Assembly (NCBI RefSeq): GCF_001045455.1
Contig: NZ_LFNE01000003.1
Coordinates: forward strand, 186,001 to 250,000
DNA: 64,000 nt
Origin: Chryseobacterium sp. FH2
Lineage (GTDB): Bacteria > Bacteroidota > Bacteroidia > Flavobacteriales > Weeksellaceae
Direction of reading: 5' to 3'
Under the pieces are notes generated by a model, which was not told where the DNA came from, did no database searches, and saw only the letters and a program-made list of their open reading frames with translations. Positions 41,513-50,476 of the stretch are shown in pieces; positions within the stretch are counted from its first letter, which is position 1, and every line of letters starts with the position of its first letter. Both the position numbers and the translations under genes were made by a program.

Positions 41513-43915
41513 ATGAAAATATCAAACAATTGGCTTAAAGACTACATCAAAACGGAATTAAAAACTGAAAGAATCGGTGAATTCCTTACAGATATTGGTC
41601 TTGAAGTTGAAGGGATAGAAAAATTTGAAAGCATAAAAGGCAGCCTGGAAGGAATTGTTGTCGGTAAGGTTTTAACTTGCGAAAAACATCCGAATGCAGA
41701 CAAATTAAAGAAAACAACAGTAGATATAGGGAACGGAAAAGTGCTGAACATCGTTTGTGGGGCTCCAAATGTAGAGGCCGGGCAAATTGTTCCTGTAGCA
41801 GTTGTTGGAACTAAAATCTATGATAAAACCGGAAACTTTTTTGAAATTAAAGAAGCTAAAATCAGAAGTGAGGTTTCTCAGGGAATGATTTGTGCGGAAG
41901 ATGAATTAGGTCTTAGCGATGATCACGGTGGAATCATGGTTTTGGATGAAGAAAAATATGAAGTTGGGAAAAATTTCGCTGATTATTTTGAATTGACAAA
42001 CGATGAAGTTTTCGAAATTGGGCTAACACCAAACAGAACCGACGCGATGTCCCATTATGGCGTTGCAAGGGATTTGTATGCTTTTCTTTCAACGAACCAG
42101 CAAAAATCTACATTTGAGAAAGTTTCTTCTGTGGTTCTGAACAACGAAGGGGCACATGATTTTACTTTAGAAGTTGAAAATACGGACCTTTGTCCGAGAT
42201 ATATCGGAGCGGTAATTGAAGATGTGAAAGTTACAGACTCTCCGGCTTGGTTAAAAGACAGATTAAAAGCTATCGGTCTAAGTCCTATTAACAATGTTGT
42301 AGATATTACAAACTATATTCTTCACGGTTTAGGACAGCCGCTTCACGCTTTTGATGCCGATAAAATTGCAGGTAAAAAAGTAAAGGTAGGAACGGTAAAA
42401 GAAGGAACAAAATTCACAACTTTGGATGGTGTTGAAAGAACTTTAAACGGTTCTGAAATCATCATTAAGGACGGAAAAGATAATCCAATGTGTATTGCAG
42501 GGGTTTTTGGTGGCGCAGACTCAGGAGTTTCTACTGAAACTAAAACTGTCTTCTTAGAAAGTGCTTATTTTAACCCGGTTGCAGTAAGAAAAGGTGCGAA
42601 ATACCATGGGTTAAATACTGATGCATCTTTTAGATTCGAAAGAGGGGTTGATCCTAATATCACAAGAACTGCAATTACTCACGCTATCAACTTGATTCAG
42701 GAATTAACTGAAGGAAAGCTAGTGGGAGAATTATTGGAAGAATATCCTAAAAAAATTGAGGATAATTATGTAATTATCAGATTCTCTAAAATTGAGCAGA
42801 TTTTAGGAACAAAAATTCACAGGGAAAAAGTAAAAGAAATTTTAAAAGCATTGGAGATTCAGGTTTTAAATGAAATTCAAAATGGTCTGGAAATCTCTGT
42901 TCCTGCTTACAGAGCTGATGTAACAAGGGAAATTGACGTTATTGAAGAGATTTTAAGAATCTATGGATATAATAAAATTGATGCTCCACAGAAAATTTCC
43001 TTCACGCCTGTGAAGTTGAGTGCAAATGATCAGGATGAATTGGAAAATAATTGGGCAAGAACCTTACAAAGTCTAGGTTTCAATGAAGTAATGAATAATT
43101 CATTAACTTCCGTGAAAGATGAAACCGATGCTGTGAAGTTGTTAAATCCTTTAAGTAACGATTTGGCATTCATGCGAAAATCTTTATTAGAAGGCCTTTT
43201 ACAAAATGCAATTTACAATATCAATAGAAAGAATCAGGATATTAAATTCTTTGAACTCGGGAAAATTTATCACAGAAGAGATAAATACGAAGAAAGAAAA
43301 CAAATAGCTATCTTGGTCTCAGGGAGGGAGGTTGCTGAGAACTGGCTGCAGCCAAAATCTGCTACAAGTTTCTATAACTTAAAAGCTTATGTGAAAGTTT
43401 TATTGGAAAGATTAGCAGTTGATTATAAGGAAGTTGCTTTGTCTGACGAAAGATTCTCTGATGCTTTAGCTTATGAAGCTGACGGAAAAACTTTAGTAAG
43501 AATAGGGAAAGTTGCTCCTCAACTATTGAAAGATTTTGACATCGACCAAGATTGTTTTTACGCTGAGATCGAATTGGAGCTTGCTCAGGAATTACGTTCT
43601 AAAAATGAGCTGAAATTCAACGATATTCCCAAATTCAACAAAATCAGAAGAGATTTAGCTTTACTGATTGATAAAAATGTGAATTATCAGGATTTATACC
43701 AAACTGCTAAAAAGAATAAATCCCCTTTCATTAAAAATATCAATTTATTTGATGTTTATGAAGGAAAAAATCTTCCGGAAGGGAAGAAATCTTATGCAAT
43801 GAGTTTCGAGCTTTTAAATGAAGAAAAAACGTTAGAAGAGAAAGAAATTGCAGCAGTAATGGATTCATTAATTAAATCTTTTCAAAAAGAATTTAATGCC
43901 GAATTAAGGTCTTAA
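41513..43915 (+). CDS. pheT: Phenylalanine-tRNA ligase beta subunit
   Basis: The beta chain of the alpha2-beta2 phenylalanyl-tRNA synthetase, needed for tRNA binding and editing. The 800-residue protein has an N-terminal tRNA-binding EMAP/OB domain (residues 40-155, GIVVGKVLTCEKHPNADKL). The B3/B4 editing domain (about 210-395) includes NNVVDITNYILHGLGQPLHAFD. Next are the B5 DNA-binding-like domain (about 405-475), the catalytic-like core (480-690) and the C-terminal ferredoxin-fold anticodon-binding domain (705-800, FNKIRRDLALLID). The pheS gene is not adjacent, as is common in Bacteroidetes. Confidence 0.97.
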   Translation: MKISNNWLKDYIKTELKTERIGEFLTDIGLEVEGIEKFESIKGSLEGIVVGKVLTCEKHPNADKLKKTTVDIGNGKVLNIVCGAPNVEAGQIVPVAVVGTKIYDKTGNFFEIKEAKIRSEVSQGMICAEDELGLSDDHGGIMVLDEEKYEVGKNFADYFELTNDEVFEIGLTPNRTDAMSHYGVARDLYAFLSTNQQKSTFEKVSSVVLNNEGAHDFTLEVENTDLCPRYIGAVIEDVKVTDSPAWLKDRLKAIGLSPINNVVDITNYILHGLGQPLHAFDADKIAGKKVKVGTVKEGTKFTTLDGVERTLNGSEIIIKDGKDNPMCIAGVFGGADSGVSTETKTVFLESAYFNPVAVRKGAKYHGLNTDASFRFERGVDPNITRTAITHAINLIQELTEGKLVGELLEEYPKKIEDNYVIIRFSKIEQILGTKIHREKVKEILKALEIQVLNEIQNGLEISVPAYRADVTREIDVIEEILRIYGYNKIDAPQKISFTPVKLSANDQDELENNWARTLQSLGFNEVMNNSLTSVKDETDAVKLLNPLSNDLAFMRKSLLEGLLQNAIYNINRKNQDIKFFELGKIYHRRDKYEERKQIAILVSGREVAENWLQPKSATSFYNLKAYVKVLLERLAVDYKEVALSDERFSDALAYEADGKTLVRIGKVAPQLLKDFDIDQDCFYAEIELELAQELRSKNELKFNDIPKFNKIRRDLALLIDKNVNYQDLYQTAKKNKSPFIKNINLFDVYEGKNLPEGKKSYAMSFELLNEEKTLEEKEIAAVMDSLIKSFQKEFNAELRS

Positions 43916-43936
43916 GGAAATTAATAAATATTATTT

Positions 43937-43962
43937 AAACGGGCTAAAAAGTCCGTTTTTTT
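43937..43962 (+). terminator. Terminator after pheT
   Basis: AAACGGGCT (43937-43945) pairs with AGTCCGTTT (43950-43958) with one G-T pair, loop AAAA, followed by a T run. A near-identical hairpin occurs at 50434-50454. Confidence 0.82.
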
Positions 43963-44050
43963 ATGCTTAAAACTTGAAAAAATTATATAAAATTCGGTTG
44001 TTAAAGAATAATAAAATCTTTCGAAACCCGTTTAAATAATAATATTTACG

Positions 44051-44058
44051 TAAATTTG
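44051..44058 (+). promoter_or_regulatory. Putative -7 element (TAAATTTG) for the META lipoprotein gene
   Basis: Matches TAnnTTTG and lies 21 bases before the ATG at 44080, supporting that start over an upstream TTG at 44056. Confidence 0.45.
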
Positions 44059-44079
44059 ATTAAATCAAAAAAGAAAAAA

Positions 44080-44490
44080 ATGAAAAATCTTTTTTTAAGT
44101 ATATGTACAGCGGTTGTTTTGGTGTCATGCGGAACAATGTCTAGCCCATCTGCTTCAAAAGTAGGTAAATCCCAGCCTTCATTGGCAAGTACAAAATGGG
44201 CTTTAGCGGATAATGTAAAAGGAAAAGTTCCAACGTTGAATATCGAAGGAGAAAAAATAAGCGGAAATGCAGGATGCAACAATTATTTTGGAACTGCAAA
44301 AGTAGATGCTTCAACAGGTGATTTCTCTGCCGGGCAATTGGGATCTACAAGAATGGCTTGCGATAACATGAGTGTAGAGCAGAACTTTATGGATATGATA
44401 GGAAAGGCCAATAAATATGTAGTTTCAGGAAACACTTTAGAATTGTATAAAGATAATTTGTTATTATTGAAATTCAACAAAGCTGAATAA
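44080..44490 (+). CDS. META domain-containing lipoprotein (HslJ-like)
   Basis: A 136-residue lipoprotein (lipobox LVSC) with one META domain, the fold of E. coli HslJ. The domain is recognised by STKWALADNVKGK (about residues 36-48), the core motif ISGNAGCNNYFGTAKVD, the TRMACDNMSVEQNFM block and the closing NTLELYKDNLLLLKF. HslJ is linked to novobiocin resistance and heat shock in E. coli, but META proteins generally lack a known activity. The two Cys in the domain (GCNN and MACD) are conserved in the family and probably form a disulfide. A strong terminator follows immediately. Confidence 0.88.
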   Translation: MKNLFLSICTAVVLVSCGTMSSPSASKVGKSQPSLASTKWALADNVKGKVPTLNIEGEKISGNAGCNNYFGTAKVDASTGDFSAGQLGSTRMACDNMSVEQNFMDMIGKANKYVVSGNTLELYKDNLLLLKFNKAE

Positions 44491-44493
44491 AAT

Positions 44494-44521
44494 AAAAGGA
44501 ACTCAATTGAGTTCCTTTTTT
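44494..44521. terminator. Bidirectional terminator between convergent genes
   Basis: AAAAGGAACTC (44494-44504) pairs perfectly with GAGTTCCTTTT (44509-44519), loop AATT. It serves the META gene and, on the other strand, the acidic protein gene. Confidence 0.85.
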
Positions 44522-44536
44522 ATGTTTGAATTGTTA

Positions 44537-44776
44537 TTATTCTTCCTCTTCCTCGTCATACTTAGCTAACTCCTCATCACACCATTTAAATGCAGTTTCC
44601 ACTACTTTTGTAGCTTCGTCTGCCATAGTTTCTTCATCGTCCCCTTCCAAATCATCTAACCACTCAACTTCCTCTTCCTCAACATTTAAGATGAATCTTG
44701 GATATTCAGTATGTACAACGAATAAATCCTCAGGAAATTCCGAATTATCTGCTAATAAAAACTTTGGTAATTTCAT
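44537..44776 (-). CDS. Small acidic protein of unknown function
   Basis: A 79-residue very acidic cytoplasmic protein, about one third Asp and Glu, ending in a run of Glu. The N-terminus (MKLPKFLLADNSEFPEDLF) and the following strand (FVVHTEYPRFILNV) suggest a small folded region before the acidic tail. The frame on the opposite strand is a Ser-rich shadow produced by the GAA/GAT codons and is not real. I recall similar short proteins in Chryseobacterium but no name. It is convergent with the META gene and 37 bases downstream of the membrane protein gene. Confidence 0.7.
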   Translation of the reverse strand: MKLPKFLLADNSEFPEDLFVVHTEYPRFILNVEEEEVEWLDDLEGDDEETMADEATKVVETAFKWCDEELAKYDEEEEE

Positions 44777-44813
44777 TTTTCTAATGTTTTAACTTTAATC
44801 AAAGATAATAAAA

Positions 44814-46133
44814 TTATTGATATTTGTTCTTGTCGATTTTAATTTTTTGTAAAACTTTGTAGCGTGTAAGCGTTGTTTTCTGCAAACTGTCTTTTGGTTT
44901 AAAAGTTATTCGAATTTGCGGATTTATTGTACTTATCAATTCCACAATCTGTATTTTTTCGAGATCTTCTTCACTTTCAAGATAAAATTTTAAAGGTACT
45001 TTATCCAGATTTTCAGATTGTAAAAAATTCATCATTTCTTTTCTGTTTTCCAAATAATTCCCCTTTGATAGCCATGTAAAAACTAATCCTGTCATTAAAC
45101 TTAAAAAGCCGATGACATATATTTTTATACCAAAAATTTCGAATAATTTTCTGAAGTAAATCAACCATATCGGAAAGCTGAAAGGTGCCATTAATCGGTA
45201 ATCAATGGCATTTACAGAGTAAAAATACTGAATGAAATAAGAGCAAACGATTCCGGAGACCCCGATAACAATAAAAAACGATTCTACATCTGAAAGCTTT
45301 TTCTTTACAAACAGGAAAATAATCAAAAGAATATTTAAAAACCCGATTCCATAGATTCCGTAATTAATAATTCCGCCGCCAGGATTTGCAATATGTATAA
45401 ACGGGTTAAAAGTAGTACACAAACCTTGAAATAATTCGACCAATAATTCGGGAGTGGTATGTAATCCTATATTCAGAAATTGTTCTACATAACTTTCATT
45501 AAAATAGTCAATAAATAGAAATTTATACAGAATGATGAAAATGAAACCTAAAATTCCTGAAATGATAAAACTTGGAGCGAATTTTCTTTTCCAATAGAGC
45601 AGTCCGAACAGTCCCGTTCCTACAACCATAAACATTGCGCTGTACCGGATATTATAAATAGCAATCAAAGACAAGGTAAGATAAAAGATACCTTGCCATT
45701 TTACAATTTTCTCAGTAATTACAAGCGTTGCAGAGTATAATAAAAGCAATACAAAAGGTAAGGTAAGGGCTTCGCTCATCGTGTAAGAAAAGATGGAAAG
45801 AAACCCGAACAATGCAACTAAAACGATTGATTCTTTAAAGTAAAAATTTTTCTTCCATGTAAAGAAGATGATGAAAAGAAAAGATATAATACCAACAAGT
45901 TTACTGCTCCAAAACTCATCAAAACCGAAAAAAGTAAAAAATTCTATGGCTGCAGGATATCCTAAAGGTGTCGTCGTATTATCAATTTCAGGTAAGCCGT
46001 GAGCAAATCTCATGTATCGGATAGAGTCAGGATTTGTTCTGCCTTTTTCATTGAGCAAAAAACGTAAAATGGTCATCACTAAAGTAATGATGACCATGGA
46101 TATCTGAATGTATTTTTCTCTGAATTTTACCAA
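44814..46133 (-). CDS. Polytopic membrane protein, GT-C glycosyltransferase-like
   Basis: A protein of about 440 residues with ten or more hydrophobic segments and a C-terminal soluble tail of about 90 residues. The first extracytoplasmic loop carries NPDSIRYMRFAHGLPEID, where the Asp is placed as the catalytic Asp of GT-C enzymes that use lipid-linked sugars (ArnT, PMT, GT87). The start is uncertain. A frame beginning at 46205 would overlap the likely promoter (46173-46180), so the TTG at 46133, which gives a full first membrane helix, is preferred. ATG 46097 is the alternative. Acceptor and donor are unknown. Confidence 0.68.
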   Translation of the reverse strand: MVKFREKYIQISMVIITLVMTILRFLLNEKGRTNPDSIRYMRFAHGLPEIDNTTTPLGYPAAIEFFTFFGFDEFWSSKLVGIISFLFIIFFTWKKNFYFKESIVLVALFGFLSIFSYTMSEALTLPFVLLLLYSATLVITEKIVKWQGIFYLTLSLIAIYNIRYSAMFMVVGTGLFGLLYWKRKFAPSFIISGILGFIFIILYKFLFIDYFNESYVEQFLNIGLHTTPELLVELFQGLCTTFNPFIHIANPGGGIINYGIYGIGFLNILLIIFLFVKKKLSDVESFFIVIGVSGIVCSYFIQYFYSVNAIDYRLMAPFSFPIWLIYFRKLFEIFGIKIYVIGFLSLMTGLVFTWLSKGNYLENRKEMMNFLQSENLDKVPLKFYLESEEDLEKIQIVELISTINPQIRITFKPKDSLQKTTLTRYKVLQKIKIDKNKYQ

Positions 46134-46172
46134 GATTGCAGTTATTAGATTATAGATTACGGGGTTATGCCT

Positions 46173-46180
46173 CAAATTTA
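46173..46180 (-). promoter_or_regulatory. Putative -7 element (TAAATTTG) for the membrane protein gene
   Basis: Minus-strand match to TAnnTTTG between the dehydrogenase stop codon and the membrane protein start; no good -33 box. Confidence 0.35.
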
Positions 46181-46205
46181 TAACTTCTACCGCACAACTT
46201 AACAA

Positions 46206-47099
46206 TTATTTTGAAAACATTTTTGCAACTTTTTCAGCTTTTTTGCTTTCTGAGTAATCATAAAAACCTTCACCGGATTTCACACCTAATTTTCCTGCCA
46301 TTACCATGTTTACCAATAGTGGGTTTGGTGCATATTTAGGATTTTTGAAGCCGTCATACATTACGTTTAAGATAGCTAAACAAACATCAAGACCGATAAA
46401 ATCGGCTAATTGAAGTGGCCCCATTGGATGGGCCATACCCAATTTCATTACCGTGTCAATTTCTTCAACACCCGCAACGCCGTTGTAAAGCGTTTCAATA
46501 GATTCGTTGATCATCGGCATCAAAATTCTGTTTGCTACAAAGCCCGGATAATCATTTACCTCTACAGGAACTTTTCCTAAAGTTTTGCTCATTTCGTAGA
46601 TAGCATCAAAAGTTTCTTTAGAAGTAGAGTATCCTTTAATAATTTCTACCAGTTTCATGATTGGAACCGGATTCATAAAGTGCATCCCGATTACTTTATC
46701 GGCTCTTTTTGTAGCCGCAGCGATTTTTGTGATAGAAATAGATGACGTATTAGTAGCCAAAATACAGTTTTCTGGAGCAAACTCGTCCATCTGACCGAAA
46801 ATTTTTAATTTCAAATCCTGGTTTTCAGTAGCAGCCTCCACGATTAAATCAGCACTTCCCACAGCGTCCTGTAATGCCGTGAAAGTTGTAATATTTCCTA
46901 AAGTTTCAGCTTTTTGTTCTTCTGTAAGGTTTCCCTTTGCAATTATTCTGTCAAGGTTGGTAGTGATGGTTTTCAATCCTCTGTCTAAAGCATCTTGAGA
47001 AACATCTGCCAAGTTTACTTTAAAACCACTCTGTGCAAAAGTATGTGCTATACCATTTCCCATGGTTCCTGCTCCGATAACTACAATGTTTTTGATCAT
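46206..47099 (-). CDS. 3-hydroxybutyryl-CoA dehydrogenase
   Basis: Reduces acetoacetyl-CoA or oxidises 3-hydroxybutyryl-CoA with NAD(P). The 297-residue cytoplasmic protein has the N-terminal Rossmann domain with VVIGAGTMGNGIAH (residues 6-19). The catalytic region has the conserved Ser in ATNTSSISIT (about 116-125) and the His in GMHFMNPVPIMKLVE (about 138-152). The C-terminal dimer domain has GFVANRILMPMINE. The length matches single-domain Hbd/PaaH-type enzymes. It is the last large gene before the membrane protein on this strand and is not in a visible beta-oxidation cluster. Confidence 0.95.
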   Translation of the reverse strand: MIKNIVVIGAGTMGNGIAHTFAQSGFKVNLADVSQDALDRGLKTITTNLDRIIAKGNLTEEQKAETLGNITTFTALQDAVGSADLIVEAATENQDLKLKIFGQMDEFAPENCILATNTSSISITKIAAATKRADKVIGMHFMNPVPIMKLVEIIKGYSTSKETFDAIYEMSKTLGKVPVEVNDYPGFVANRILMPMINESIETLYNGVAGVEEIDTVMKLGMAHPMGPLQLADFIGLDVCLAILNVMYDGFKNPKYAPNPLLVNMVMAGKLGVKSGEGFYDYSESKKAEKVAKMFSK

Positions 47100-47120
47100 T
47101 TTTCCTTATTTAGTTAAAAT

Positions 47121-47531
47121 TTATTTTTTATAGATAGTTAAATTTCTTGAGTTTGCTAAATCTGCTTTTGATATCATCGTAACTTCTTCAAAATTCACGA
47201 TTCCGTCACTGTTTTGTTTTCTTTTTGAGTTCTGATCAAGTACTGCAGTCTGAAGTCCTTTGATAAATTTAGGCTGTTGAGTTTTAGAAAGATTATCAAT
47301 ACAGATGTATAGGTTAAATTCTCCTTCTCTTCCCATGCCTGACTGTTTCAGAACCTCAATTGATTTTATTTTATTTTTTTTCTGAAATTGGTTGATATAA
47401 TTCATCACAGGATCCGTAGACGGAGTTCCGCAGCAAATGCTTCCGTAGCCAATTTGCAGGTAACTTTGCCCTTTTTGAGCAAAAGAAAGAGCAAAACAAA
47501 ATATTGAGAAGGTCAGTAATATCTTTTTCAT
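47121..47531 (-). CDS. Small secreted protein of unknown function
   Basis: A 136-residue exported protein with signal peptide ending at SFAQ (residue 18). The mature N-terminus contains a vicinal Cys pair (GYGSICCGTPS, residues 29-39), uncommon in periplasmic proteins. The rest is a mixed alpha-beta domain with lysine-rich loops. I do not recognise the family. It is 21 bases upstream of the 3-hydroxybutyryl-CoA dehydrogenase gene on the same strand, so cotranscription is possible. Confidence 0.65.
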   Translation of the reverse strand: MKKILLTFSIFCFALSFAQKGQSYLQIGYGSICCGTPSTDPVMNYINQFQKKNKIKSIEVLKQSGMGREGEFNLYICIDNLSKTQQPKFIKGLQTAVLDQNSKRKQNSDGIVNFEEVTMISKADLANSRNLTIYKK

Positions 47532-47597
47532 AATTAAGTATCTATTTGATAAGGGTTTTTAAGCTTTTTAAATTGCTTTAAAATTAAGCTTAAAAAT

Positions 47598-48476
47598 TTA
47601 CTTATTAAAATAATCCCAAACAGACTTTGAGATATCTGAAATCATCTTACAGTTTATGGCATCAGTTTCTGTGGAATTACTTACAAATACGGCAATTGCG
47701 TAATGTTGCCCGTTAGGTAAAGTTACGATTGCAATTTCATTTTCTGCACCGGTCAAGCCTTCTTTATTTTTTCCTGAAGCTCCCGTTTTTCTTGCAACAG
47801 GAGTGTTTTTTGGAAGCTGCTCTACCAATTTATTCAAACCTGTTTTCGTTCCAAGCATTATCTTCAGAAGATAATCTGTAGATTTCTTTGAAAGCAGTTT
47901 TCCTGCATAGAATTTTTTCAATACCTGTACTGCAGAATTAGTTGTGCTGTAATTTTCATATTGTACATTCCAATCCTTGTGCATAGCCTCTTCGTTGAAT
48001 TTTATCTGGAAACCGGTTACCCCTTTAGAATCCATAAATTTTTGAACCGTTTGTGTTCCTCCTATTAATTTCAAAAGAATATCACAACCATTATTGTCAC
48101 TCATGGCAACAGTATTTTCAATAACTTCACTTAACGGAATTTCAACGCCACCGTTTGGATATTTGTCCCGGAGCGGCGACCACGTGTTTTCTAATAAATT
48201 TGTTTTATTCAACAAAATTTTCTGGTCTAAAGAAAGTCTTCCCTTATCTACAAAATCTAAAACTGCAGCCGCAATATGAAATTTAAAAACACTTTGCATC
48301 GGAAGTTTTTTCTCTCCGTTTTTATTGTATTTAAAATTATTTTCAAAATCTAAAACTGAGACTCCGACAGTTGCTTTTTTATCTTTAATAATATTACTGA
48401 TTTTCTTTTCCAGCGCTGCAGTCTGCGCAAAAGTAAATACAGAAATCAGAATAAGAAGAAACGATAATTTTTTCAT
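47598..48476 (-). CDS. Class A (subclass A2) beta-lactamase
   Basis: A periplasmic serine beta-lactamase that hydrolyses penicillins and often cephalosporins. The 292-residue precursor has a signal peptide ending at TFAQ (residue 18). The active-site motifs are present: SVFK at 62-65 (Ser70/Lys73 in standard numbering), SDN at 126-128, the omega loop with Glu in FNEEAMHKD (about 160-168), and KTG at 230-232. The overall pattern (NEEAMH, VQYENYSTTN) follows subclass A2 enzymes such as PER and the chromosomal CIA/CGA/CME enzymes of Chryseobacterium. No mobile element surrounds it, so it is probably intrinsic. Spectrum cannot be read from sequence alone. Confidence 0.93.
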   Translation of the reverse strand: MKKLSFLLILISVFTFAQTAALEKKISNIIKDKKATVGVSVLDFENNFKYNKNGEKKLPMQSVFKFHIAAAVLDFVDKGRLSLDQKILLNKTNLLENTWSPLRDKYPNGGVEIPLSEVIENTVAMSDNNGCDILLKLIGGTQTVQKFMDSKGVTGFQIKFNEEAMHKDWNVQYENYSTTNSAVQVLKKFYAGKLLSKKSTDYLLKIMLGTKTGLNKLVEQLPKNTPVARKTGASGKNKEGLTGAENEIAIVTLPNGQHYAIAVFVSNSTETDAINCKMISDISKSVWDYFNK

Positions 48477-48495
48477 AATTTAAGTTTAAAAATTA

Positions 48496-48520
48496 ATCCC
48501 TTTTAGAAGCTAAAAGGGAT
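48496..48520 (-). terminator. Terminator after the GH5 gene
   Basis: ATCCCTTTTAG (48496-48506) pairs perfectly with CTAAAAGGGAT (48510-48520). On the minus strand it lies 20 bases after the GH5 stop and is followed by TTAATTTTT. Confidence 0.72.
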
Positions 48521-48539
48521 TTGCAATTTAAGATATTTC

Positions 48540-50261
48540 TTATTTTACTTCAAAATAATTCAGGTTGACACCATCATTTTCGAAAATGAGCCTGATTTTA
48601 TTTTCTCCTTTTTTAAGGTTAATTCCTTTTGCTGAAACGGTTTTCCAAGTTTCATTCCCGCCTGTTGAATTGAGGGAAAAAGTGGCTAATTGTTTACCGG
48701 AAGCATCCTCAACTCTTATTTTTCCATTGTTGGTACTTGCATATTTTATGTCAAAATTATAACTTTTACCGGCTTTTGCATTGATGGTGTACTGAAGCCA
48801 TTCGCCGGCTTCAGTTTTTCCGACATAATATTGATTGTCTTTTGATTTATAAATATCTACACCATCATTTCTCAATTGGTTTCCGGAATTCCATTCTGAT
48901 CTTTTGGCAGGATCACTTACCCAAAGATTGATGAAATCTTTATCTTCATAGGCAGCGCCCATTCTTCCCAAATCATAGTCTGTAGCAAAAATTTTTCCCG
49001 GAACCTGATTATTTTTGAAAGGCTTTGTAGTGCCATCTGTTGTTTGTCTGAACATTGCATCAATCACATCATTTTTAATTTCGGTATTGCTGAATTTATA
49101 GTTATCAGCAATTTTCATTAAAGCTTTTGTTGCGAATTCTTTTGATGGTTTTTCGCCTCCGTTTTTCCAATAATCGAGTAATTTTTGATATTCAGGAGTA
49201 ATTTTTACGTTGGTAATTCCGGCAATATTGTCAATTTTTTTCATTGGCCAGAAAGCATACCCTATATTATGTTGATCTAAAAGTTGTATCAATTCTGTAA
49301 ACCAAACATTGGAGTTTTCTCCTGTTTCTCCAAGCCAGATAGGGATATTATGTTTTTCTCTTAAATCTAAGATGGGTTTTAATGTAGCGTCATCATTGTT
49401 ATTCCAATATTTATGGAAGCTGAAAACCATATTATTATCCCAAAGCGGAGTCAAACCGTTGTAATTGTTTCCCCAACCGTTACCCTCAATAATGATAATG
49501 TGTTTTTTATCGACCTGACGAATGGCTTCTGTGATCTCCTTTTGAAGCTTCCAAAGGGGAGCGTTTGACATTTCATCCGTTCCGTTCGGATTTTTCCCTG
49601 TAAAATTAATGTTGGGCTCATTAATCAAATCATAACCGCCAATCCAAGGTTCATCTTTATATCTTTCCGCTAGTTTTTTCCAAAGAGCAATGGTTTTTTT
49701 CTGATTCTCCTCACTTTCCCAGAGAGATGGTTTTGTTTTATCGTTATCAGAAATATTTACATCATTTCCCTGCCCGCCCGGTGCGGCATGAAGGTCCAGA
49801 ATTAGATATATTTTGTTGTCGGCACACCATTTTAATAGAGCATCGGTCATTTTGAAGCCTTCTTCGAGCCATGTGTTTTGGCCTTTCACGGATTCTTTTT
49901 CAATAGGTAAAGTATAAAGATTATAATGCATCGGAAGCCGTATAGAATTGAATCCGGCTTTTGCTAGAAAGTCAATATCCTGTTTTGTAATTCCATTTTT
50001 AAGATAAGCTTTGTAGAAGTTTTCCATTCCGTCTTTACCTATCAATTCTGCAATTTTTTCCTTGATTTTGTATTGCGGGCCGGCAAAATCAGCAGTTTTC
50101 AGCATATATCCTTCCTGCAGCATCCATCCTCCTAAACCGAGACCTCTCAGCTGAACATTTTCACCTTTATCATTGACAATTTTCTGACCATTTGTTTTTA
50201 AAAGCTGTGATGTCCCAAATTGAGACAATAATAAAGCGGATAGTAGGATAGCTCTTTTCAT
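48540..50261 (-). CDS. Glycoside hydrolase family 5 glucanase with C-terminal carbohydrate-binding module
   Basis: A 573-residue secreted enzyme with a signal peptide ending near residue 19. The GH5 TIM barrel spans about 20-400. It shows RGLGLGGWMLQEGY, SIRLPMHYN, LDLHAAPGGQGND, the acid/base Glu215 in DLINEPN and the nucleophile Glu312 in IWLGETGE. These blocks resemble exo-1,3-glucanase/cellulase-type GH5 proteins. After a linker region, residues about 425-573 form a CBM6-like beta-sandwich (GEWLQYTINAKAGKSYNFD, ending NDGVNLNYFEVK). It is probably periplasmic or surface exposed and degrades a beta-glucan. It is not linked to the SusCD locus and has its own promoter element and terminator. 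Confidence 0.9.
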   Translation of the reverse strand: MKRAILLSALLLSQFGTSQLLKTNGQKIVNDKGENVQLRGLGLGGWMLQEGYMLKTADFAGPQYKIKEKIAELIGKDGMENFYKAYLKNGITKQDIDFLAKAGFNSIRLPMHYNLYTLPIEKESVKGQNTWLEEGFKMTDALLKWCADNKIYLILDLHAAPGGQGNDVNISDNDKTKPSLWESEENQKKTIALWKKLAERYKDEPWIGGYDLINEPNINFTGKNPNGTDEMSNAPLWKLQKEITEAIRQVDKKHIIIIEGNGWGNNYNGLTPLWDNNMVFSFHKYWNNNDDATLKPILDLREKHNIPIWLGETGENSNVWFTELIQLLDQHNIGYAFWPMKKIDNIAGITNVKITPEYQKLLDYWKNGGEKPSKEFATKALMKIADNYKFSNTEIKNDVIDAMFRQTTDGTTKPFKNNQVPGKIFATDYDLGRMGAAYEDKDFINLWVSDPAKRSEWNSGNQLRNDGVDIYKSKDNQYYVGKTEAGEWLQYTINAKAGKSYNFDIKYASTNNGKIRVEDASGKQLATFSLNSTGGNETWKTVSAKGINLKKGENKIRLIFENDGVNLNYFEVK

Positions 50262-50320
50262 AGTAGTTTTAATTTATTTAAATATTAGGGATTTTTTTAG
50301 AAATATTATTTAGAGTATGA

Positions 50321-50328
50321 CAAATATA
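50321..50328 (-). promoter_or_regulatory. Putative -7 element (TATATTTG) for the GH5 gene
   Basis: Minus-strand match to TAnnTTTG, 59 bases before the start codon; -33 box poor. Confidence 0.38.
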
Positions 50329-50433
50329 TTTAAAAAATGTTGAATAAAATGATATTGATTTAAATTTAATCATTAAAAATCACAAGTATTTTGAGAAGTT
50401 CAAGTTAAAACCGTCCAGAAATGAGTCACAAAA

Positions 50434-50454
50434 AAACGGACTAAAAGCCCGTTT
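50434..50454 (-). terminator. Terminator after the Gfo/Idh/MocA oxidoreductase gene
   Basis: AAACGG (50434-50439) and CCGTTT (50449-50454) pair, extended by two further pairs after a mismatch. On the minus strand a T run follows. It closely resembles the hairpin after pheT. Confidence 0.7.
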
Positions 50455-50476
50455 ATATTTAAATATTTTTTAGTAA

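Noticed and set aside
44526..44792. Ser-rich plus-strand reading frame of 88 codons
   Set aside because: It is the complement of the GAA/GAT-rich acidic protein gene on the minus strand. Poly-Ser composition is a typical shadow, and the minus-strand gene has a natural N-terminus and terminator.
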